A stretch of DNA of 60,000 bases from Diphasiastrum complanatum (lineage: Eukaryota; Streptophyta; Lycopodiopsida; Lycopodiales; Lycopodiaceae): assembly GCA_029204225.1 (NCBI GenBank), contig CM055095.1, positions 32,863,732 to 32,923,731 of the forward strand. The letters are read 5' to 3'. Shown here one piece after another: positions 52,501-60,000 of this stretch. Each line of letters starts with the position of its first letter. Position 1 is the stretch's first letter. A program made the position numbers and the translations under genes. A model generated the notes under the pieces. It ran no database searches. It saw only the letters and a list, made by a program, of their open reading frames with translations, and had not been told where the DNA came from.

Positions 52501-54270
52501 GGTGTAGGATTGATATTTATGGACAAATTTAAAAAGTGCATTCTGTGGATCAGTTTTCGCTAATTGCTGTGTCACCGAGACCAGACCAAGCTCCTTTTCC
52601 TGCTCTTCTATCAAGTTAGCATGGACTGGAATGCCATTAGTAGAATATTTCTTTTCTTTTGCACTAATATTAGTATCTTTTACATATTTACCATACACAG
52701 TAACAGCTAACTCAAAATCAAAGACTAATGATCAAAATCATTGATAAGACTAAAGACTACCCAGATACCTGAGGGTGTATGCATAACAGTTAACTCACTT
52801 TTATACTGCTCAAGCAAAGCTCAAAGGTTACCTGCTCCTGAAAGAGATGATGATGTTCTAACCCTGAAGCTATCTCAAATTACAGCAAACTTTAGGGAAC
52901 TTATGTCCCTTGAAAAAGGTCACAGCAGGAACTCTCTTGTGAGAAGGCTTCAGCAGCAGGATCTTTAGAGATACTTCAACAAAGAGGATTGCTTCCCTGA
53001 GAGGCCTGAGACATAAGCCAATATCCTTCCATGTTCCAAAACCATTCTTGATGCAGTAGCAGCTCTCTTTTCTCTTTTGGCCTAAGTAGATCATCCTACC
53101 ACAGGAGTTGGATCGTAAAAGGATGAACTGTCCACAAAAGAGGAAGAAGAAAGTTTTCTCAAATGCAATAACCCTCAAAAGAACTGATAAGGCAATCTCT
53201 AAATGCAAGTTTTCAAGACCTTACCCTAATACTTGAAGTTTCAATCGATTTGACCTGAATATCATGGAAATCAACCCACCCAGTGATTTTGGACAAGGAC
53301 AATTATTTCAAGAAACTAATCTGATGTTTCCTTGCAAAACAATTCCAGAAAAGAATCTCTAGGAATCTTTATAACCAGAAACAATGCCTGTCAAGCAGGA
53401 AAAATATTAAACCAAACGAGGATAAAAAATATGTTTGATGATTAGGTCTGTAGAGGTAAAAGAAGTTTGTTTGTCCTCCCAGTAAGCTAACTCTGATAGA
53501 AACAATAACCATTGTGCCTTGTCATTATTAGAGACCTAAATCTTGAATCAGAATGCCTGATGAGAACAGCATATGGAATTACCTTCATAACAAACTTGTG
53601 TATCAACAATGCTTTAACTTTGCTAGAAAGCAAAAGGATCTTTGATCTTCCCCACAAAAGCTTTGAAGCTCATACAATAAATAATAAACGGATTTCTTCT
53701 CCAGCTTAACTATGAAGCCAAGTTCATCAGTGAAAAGACTTTAAAGCAATTTTATGTGATTAGAGGTAAAGTAGGCAGAGTAAACAGAAGGGGAGATAAC
53801 TGAGGATACCTGCCTCACCTTGTTGGAAGGTGGAATAGTAACAATCAAACAGCAATTGATCTCCAGCTTAGAGAGGCTCCCTCATGTGGAGCTACAATAC
53901 TATTGGTAAGAGAGAGGGGAAAGCCAAGCCTTTCACAGACCAGGTAACAAAATTGCTCTTTAGCTTTTATTTGCAAGATCGTTTAAAAAATTAAGCAATA
54001 TAGGAGGCAGTTTTTTGGAGATTCAATAAAAGGCCTTGCTTCAAGAAAGGCTACTTTTCCTCAAACAATTTCTTTCCAAACACCATTCAAACCAGGAGAT
54101 TGCTCTTTACCCAGCTCTTTAAGAGCTTCTATTATCTCTATGTAAGAAGAATCTAGGATAGTAGACTCTTCTCTAAATGACATCGTACTTTTTTGGGCAT
54201 GTCAGATATTTGTGGCAACATGTTCAAAATTTCATAGACTAGAATTGAAGTCACTTTAAAAGAGAATGCA
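52500..54270 (-). mobile_element. Decayed L1-type LINE reverse transcriptase
   Basis: On the minus strand, broken frames read EIIEALKELGKEQSPGLNGV near 54100 (the GK-PG-DG block of LINE reverse transcriptase), then SPLLFTLPTLPL near 53800 (the QG-PLSPLLF block). Stops are very frequent and no catalytic box is readable. Downstream frames at 52489-53208 are probably the C-terminal remains. Confidence 0.5.
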
Positions 54271-54518
54271 CTATAATCCTTGGTCAAGATAGTTTTAGAA
54301 AATGACATTCTTTAAAACAAAGTGATTCAGTGTCTTGGTGCAATATGCGCATGAAGGTGCTAACTCCAAACTATTTGTTCAATGAGCCATCTTATGTCCG
54401 TTATTATCTTGATTGACTCAAACTGGAGCTCAAGATTATTATACAAACATCAATGCCAACGTCATGTTCAGTAGATTGTTTCATGCAATTGGCTATCCAA
54501 TGTGAAGACAAACTTCAG

Positions 54519-54556
<38 letters not shown>
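54519..54556 (+). repeat. Poly(A) run of 38 bases
   Basis: An uninterrupted A run. It is followed by a lysine-then-serine-rich open frame to 54825 that I do not recognise. The run could be a retroposon tail or slippage. Confidence 0.85.
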
Positions 54557-54559
<3 letters not shown>

Positions 54560-54825
54560 AACAAGCAATGAAATTGCTCAATGATACAAGTCAACAATCT
54601 ACAACAACCAAAAGTGTGCCAACGAATATAAATGCCCAAGTAAAGGATAATGCTTTAAGAGTTCATCTAGGAAATATTTCTAATTCGGAAAAGCTAAAAA
54701 ATGATAAGTCAAGTAATTTTGATGACTCTTCATCAACATCAATAGAGGATGAATCAGAAGTGCAAAGTGTTGAAGAGAAAGAATCGCTATCCATCACTCG
54801 ACAACCTACACTAGAGCTGATTTAA
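54557..54825 (+). other. Unrecognised open segment (about 89 codons)
   Basis: Open from the poly(A) run to a TAA at 54823-54825. It is rich in Ser, Asn, Asp and Glu (SSNFDDSSSTSIEDESEVQS). The composition resembles the linker between integrase and reverse transcriptase of copia elements, but no domain supports this. No start or splice context is convincing. Confidence 0.25.
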
Positions 54826-54911
54826 TAAAGAATTAAGGTTGTTTATGTGGTTACTCATAGGAATATTTTCTAACATTTCCAAAAAGAAGAATTTCTTTCT
54901 TAAGAATAGTC

Positions 54912-55202
54912 TTAAGAGACACCTTGTGTCTCATGCATGTCTGTTAAAATATCCCAGGCTTCTTTCGAGCTATGACAACTTGTTACATAGGCGGTTTGAA
55001 AATCACTAAGATTTAGGGTTGTAAAGACAAGCTTTTTGATCTCTGAGCTTCCATTTATGGAGTAGGATTCAAGGGTTGGCTCAATTGGGAGCTTGGCATC
55101 CAAAGTTTCTTTGGTCCCAAGTTCAAGCCCCCTTAAAACCAAGATGCATTTATGGAGTAGGTCAAGATTATCATCTTGTGGTTTGGGCAAAGACCCATCC
55201 AC
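54912..55202 (-). pseudogene. Copia-type gag fragment
   Basis: The minus-strand frame reads FQTAYVTSCHSSKEAWDILT and DMHETQGVS. The A--AKEAWDIL---YE motif is typical of copia gag (UBN2 family). Both ends are lost. Confidence 0.5.
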
Positions 55203-55639
55203 AATTTTTCATAAGTCTCTATCAATTTACATCATTTTGATCTTGAAATTTCATATGTAGAAATCAAAATCATTGAACTTGTCAATGATTGTTAGGTCAG
55301 AAGATCATGCTTCCAATGTTTCTGCAACAACATATATATTGAGATCTTAGTAAGTGCATTGATTAGAATTTGTACTTAGATCTGCTAAATTGTACTAACA
55401 TTAATAAACTTCCATCTTGGAAGTCACAATAGTCAAATTTTATATGACGACATATATTCAATGGGAAAATGAAGGTTGATATTTGAGAGGACATATTTTT
55501 CTAGTGATGTTTCCAAAGCATAGTTAACCTGTTGGCTCTTGATTTCAATCAATAGAACTTAGATGTCTAATAGATAAAATGGTCCCCTTGCATACTCTTG
55601 AGATTGAGTGACAAAAAATTGGGTCATTACCTCATCATA

Positions 55640-55925
55640 TCTTGTTCCCCTAGGCTTTGTCCACAATACTATAGGCCAAAGGTTCCTCACTAGTAAGTTC
55701 AATATGATGTTCAAACATGGAGTGCATGGAGATGGTGTCTTTCATAATTGCTCGTAATTGATTCTCAAGTCCATTCATGTAGTGCACCACATTAGTCTTC
55801 TCAATTGAAAATTGAACACATTTGGCTATTTTAACGAACTACATATTATATTCTTCAATGGTAGACGTTTGTCATAAGAAAGACCATTTGTGAAATAATT
55901 CATGTGAAAAGACTTCAATAGTCTT
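55640..55925 (-). pseudogene. Gypsy-type gag fragment
   Basis: On the minus strand, with stops, it reads CVQFSIEKTNVVHYMNGLEN and HIELTSEEPLAYS, resembling the Y---F-KL-----ES--V--FLNGL region of Retrotrans_gag. Confidence 0.4.
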
Positions 55926-56149
55926 TCTTTGGAATAGTAAGTCACGATTTATTTTTTTCTCTTGAAACACTAACCTTAGATTATTGACTTTATACAAAAT
56001 ACATAACATCAACAAATTTAAAGGAGCATTAACTTATCAGCCTCTGAGAAGAGTAGTAGAGGGGAGATGTAAAAATCACCATTCCCAAGTTCTTTACTAT
56101 TTCAGTCCAACTAGATATTCCACAAAGTAATAATCCTAATACATTGCCA

Positions 56150-58477
56150 AAAGGTATTACCATTGGCATCATCAAATGAAATATCATTCAGTATCCACAT
56201 GATTGAATCTCTTGAATCTGGTATGGAAACTTGCAATAAAGATATCAAACACTCTTCCAAAGCAGAGCATAACATTCAAAGAACAAATGTATCACATCCT
56301 TATCAAAAGAGCAGATATGAAACACATCCCCTCTATAATTGGCATGTACAGGAAGAGAGAGCTGAAGAATCCTCATAGGAAAGATTCTAAGTTTGCTTGT
56401 TTTGTTTTTTAGGTTTTCACGGAATCTAGATTTCTAGAAGGAGGGGGGGTCAAAAACTTTCCATTTCAAGTTGTACCATGAAAAGATAAAATTGGGTTCC
56501 TTGGTAGCATAAAAAACGGAGGAGTAGAAAATATTACCAAAATTGTCAAAGGCCTTGAAGAGCCATTTATTGTTGCGGAGGAAGTAGTCAAAGGACCAAG
56601 GTTGCCATAAGAAAAGGCATGACAAGGCTCTTACGAGTCAAGTTTCTGCAAAGTCTGCTCTCAATCGATGTCATAGGCTTAGAATTAATGGTGATCGCTT
56701 TAAAAAACCATAGAGATTCCAGAGGGGAAACTGAACTGCCCCCTGTCCAAAAGGTAAGCTCCCGAATAGAGAGGAGAATTCTAAGAATGGAATTGAATAA
56801 GGGAGGAAGGGAGATATAGAGGGCAAATGAAAATGCGTGAATTCAAGGAAGTATGAATGTGGGTTATTGTAGTTCATCGAGGGAAGAGGAGGAAGAATAG
56901 ACGTCATCATAAGAGTCCAAGGTTGAGGATAAACGAAGTTGGCATGGATACGTCTAAGCCCCTCAATCTCTTGGGAGCAGTGCAGATATCCCAGTTCAAA
57001 AGGCTAGGTCTAATGTTCCAGAGGAATTTTGAAAAGTTTTACCTATAGTTAGGCAGTAAGAAGGGGGAAGAAACCAAATAAAAAGAAAATGAGTGAAATC
57101 GGAAGAGATGATATGCTTGAGGACTACAAGCCTGGTTGGAAAGAAAAGATCAGAGGAGCTTCAAGAAGCGATTTTAGAGCTGATTCTATCAAAAATCTAG
57201 CTAAATCTATCTTTGTTAGAAAGCGAAGCACCAAGAGAGAAGCCAAGATATCTAAATATGGTCCCATGAGGGAGGACATTAAGACCAAGACCAAGGCACC
57301 ACATAGGGGGAGCATTATGAGAGAGAACAACGATATCGGATATTTGGCAGTTAATCAACGACTCAGAGAAGTCACAGAAGCACGCAAGCACCGCAAGAAG
57401 GAGAGAAGTAGAGTGGTGGTGAAGCTCAATAATGCAAGCGAGATCATCATCAAAGAGTTGGGGGCCAAGCGGAACACCGCAGAATATAAAAGGGAGAAAG
57501 GAGAGGGAGGAGTTGAGATTGTGGAGATGGAAAATAAGAGGTTCCATAGTAGTGACAAAGATACAGGAGAGAGAGGGCAGCCTTTTCTGATACCACAAGA
57601 GACAGAAAAAGAAGGGGATAAAACACCTTGGAAAAGGATGGAAGAGGCGGCAGGAGCAAACATAGTCGTGATGATCTTGGTAATGTAATCAGGTAGACCA
57701 AAAGAAGAGTAACAAGAGAAAATAAAATCTCAGCTAATACAGTCAAACGTTTTATCAAAGTCGATCTTAAGTAAAAGGGCAAGATAGCTGAACCAAAGGG
57801 ATGAATCAATCGCAGACCAAACATTGAGGATTTTATTAAATAGAGACCTATCTTTGATAAAACCAACTTGACTTTTAGATAGGTGCAGGGGAAGGAGAGG
57901 GGCAATTCTTTTAGGTAAAGCTTTAGCCACTATCTTATAAGAAGTGTTAAGCATAGTGAGGGGCGGTAGGAAACTCAATCTTGGAAATGAATTTAATTAA
58001 ACCCTTAAAGAAGGAAGAGGAGAAGGAGCCCAAGGATAATGCTTTATTGATCTCAATAAGGAGGGAGGGGCCAACCAGGTTGCAATGAGCAAGAAAAAAG
58101 TCATGTGTGACACTGTCGACCGTCGAGGCCGGGAGTTTTGTCTCTATTTAGGGATTTGAAAATAAGATATAGCTCATTTAAGGTGAGCGGGGAGGAAAGG
58201 GAATTGGATTCATCTTGATAAAGAGGAGAAGAAAAAGAACAATAGGAGGGGAGGTCCAATGTCACTATCTTAGGAGGACAGGGAGTCAGGTTGAATAATC
58301 TAGAATAATGGTCTAAGAAGGAAGAGCAAATGGCTTCAAGACTTGTGAGAGGATGTCATTAAAAGTGAGACCGTAAGAGTCCTCTCTTCTTTGTTGGCCT
58401 TTGAGTTTCCTAATTTGAAAAGTAGATAAGTGGATGAGGTTAGATTTGGACCCATTCTTATTGGCTAATTTTAGTAC
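56150..58477 (-). mobile_element. L1-type LINE, reverse transcriptase to zinc-binding C-terminus
   Basis: On the minus strand: KTPGLDG near 58130, LLNTSYKIVAKAL and SKSQVGFIKDRSLFNKILN and LLLKIDFDKTFD (57730-57978), GIRKGCPLSP (57600), FDDDLACII (the FADD box, here FDDD, near 57480), GTIFRYLGFSLGA (57230), and near 56300 a C-terminal HICSFDKDVIHLFFEC of the zf-RVT type. At least three frame changes. Its 5' part is cut by the copia LTR that begins at 58478. Confidence 0.82.
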
Positions 58478-58921
58478 TGTAACATTGCATCTAGACTAGA
58501 TTTTCTAGGTGTTTTATGAAGTATCTAGAAGTTTTCAAATTAGGTCAAGTTTGGGGCAAGTGGACAAATGACATTTGCATGGAGAGATAATCATCATCGT
58601 TTCTTTCTTTGTGGAGAATTTATCTCTTATGTTTCTATGTCCATCTCATGTGTTTCTCTCATGATATCTTGGTTTTCTATGTGTAGAATGTTAGTAGATC
58701 TTGGATCCACATGTGTGAAGTACACTATTGTACTTCTATTGTACAGAAAAGGATAGTACTTAGTCATATCAAAGTGTTTATGATCAGATCTTTGTGCATT
58801 TCAAAGTTCTAGCATCCATAAAGTAGTGATTTCTATCTTCTAGTTATTTCTAGATGAGCAATCAAATTGGCCCAAGATCTTGTTGATCCACTAATGTGTT
58901 CTGGATTTGTATTTTTTCACA
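58478..58921 (+). repeat. 5' LTR of the right-edge element
   Basis: 444 bp with TGT...ACA ends and a primer-binding site abutting it. The partner LTR is outside the window. Confidence 0.75.
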
Positions 58922-60000
58922 TGGTATCAGAGCAGGTTGTAGGCCGAAGTTAGTGGTTTTTTCAAATCTACAAGTGGATGTTGGATTTATTTCGTCTACT
59001 CTCCTAAATCCCATTTTAATCTGCCTCCATTCATGCTGCATTTTTACTCACGTTGTCGCGCAGTCTGCATATTTACATGTAAATTCTCACAAAGAAAAGG
59101 CGAAAGAATCGCGATACTGTGTTTTTTTTACACGTGTTTTAGTGACAGGTGAAAAAGGCGACACTGTCTTACAGAATGCCGAAGGTGTCCTAGAAACCAA
59201 AGGCACCCTGTAAATCAAATCTTACAGCAATCCATGTGAGTGACGCATTTTCGCATCTTCACCAACATTCATATCAGCGAAGGCAAACGTCGTTGCCTCT
59301 TCACGCTCACCCCATGCAACTGCACTAACAGACTTGACAACGACTACAGCCACCCACAATCTCCTACAGACAGCACATCCACTTTGCACTTTCTTCCTCT
59401 GCACACCTATAACAATATGTATATATATTGAATACCATTTGTGTATTCAAGTTGACGATTGATAAAGAGATTAAGGTAAGCATGTGTATATCTAGCACCA
59501 GGAGCTTATCAGAGACAGATGAAGTAAATGCCATGTGCATTGATTCTTTATTGTCAGTAATAAGGTTTCATTCCTTAACAGATTGAATTAGCTTTGTAGA
59601 GCACGCGGTTTTGCCCGCTATTGTCTTGTGCTCTACTGCATAATTGACATGTATCTTTGATATACTTAATCTGATGACAGCTCTTTGTTCTGCGTTCAGA
59701 TCTGTGTCAATATTGCTATGCTTGTTGTTTTTCATTCTGTCTGACTTTTCCAGTTGCTCAATTCGGTAATCAGTTAGTAGACGACCAATATTTAGTCTTG
59801 TCTTTCACGAATTATTCGCGACTAATTATCAGTCGAGCCCAGTCTCTCTCTCTTTGTGAATCTTTCGCGGCAATTAATTTGTCTAGCTATTCGCGAAAGG
59901 TTACTCTTCTGGTGTTCAATTGACGTTTGGCTACGTAATCAGAATGGCCATGATTTCTATCACTAAAGCCTTGTTCATCTCTGATAGGCGTAGTCATGCT
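58478..60000 (+). mobile_element. Copia-type LTR element, 5' LTR and leader, runs off window
   Basis: The LTR (58478-58921) begins TGTAACATTG and ends TTTTCACA. It is followed directly by the primer-binding site TGGTATCAGAGC (58922-58933). Then comes about 1 kb of leader without a gag domain; an ATG at 59944 opens a frame (MAMISITKALFISDRR) that is still open at the window end. Family inferred from the primer-binding site; coding part not visible. Confidence 0.7.

Noticed and set aside
54502-54825. Poly-lysine protein from the A-run
   Set aside because: The lysines come from a 38-base A run. Only the part after it could be former coding sequence.
57089-57688. 199-codon + strand frame
   Set aside because: It is the shadow of the LINE reverse transcriptase read on the minus strand.
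1-60000. tRNA and rRNA genes
   Set aside because: No cloverleaf-type or ribosomal sequence was noticed by eye; the tRNA-like matches are retroelement primer-binding sites. A dedicated tRNA scan would settle it.

Overview
The window is nuclear DNA from a land plant. It is dominated by one large host gene on the + strand, shredded by transposable elements. The gene is an orthologue of the axonemal protein CFAP57 (WDR65; Chlamydomonas FAP57). Seventeen exons between 3449 and 52277 can be joined with GT-AG junctions and matching phases. They give 1158 codons plus a stop, and no frame break is visible. The protein has WD40 repeats followed by a long coiled coil. The first roughly 200 residues of the family are not found, so the 5' exons must lie upstream of the window. 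A flagellar gene beside plant-type Ty1/copia, Ty3/gypsy, hAT and LINE elements implies a plant with swimming sperm. The huge TE-filled introns (up to 16.2 kb) suggest a large genome; a fern is my best guess, with cycad, Ginkgo or lycophyte possible.

Layout. 1-3448: presumed intron, with the 3' end of a hAT transposase gene, a copia-like PPT/LTR remnant and a decayed gypsy integrase. 3449-17796: seven exons coding the WD40 part; their introns hold decayed gypsy and LINE reverse transcriptases, local tandem repeats, copies of a GTTCCGGAACG-rich inverted-repeat family (one carrying an antisense dehydrogenase fragment), and a MITE inserted into a copy of itself. 17797-33969: a 16.2-kb intron with a three-level retrotransposon nest. 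A gypsy element (C) is cut by a chromodomain gypsy element (A, 20976-29340, TSD TGGTA), which is cut by a non-autonomous gag-only element (B, 22014-27232, TSD CTAGG). 33970-52277: ten exons coding the coiled coil, with introns holding a third gypsy element (D) and an internally deleted copia element (E). 52278-58477: intergenic DNA with two decayed L1-type LINEs. 58478-60000: a copia-type 5' LTR, its primer-binding site and leader, running off the window.

Coding exons are only about 7 percent of the gene span. Most recognisable retroelements inside the gene lie antisense to it. Nothing here works as an operon: the single host gene serves motile cilia and the remainder is mobile DNA. Family assignments rest on reading motifs by eye, not on searches.
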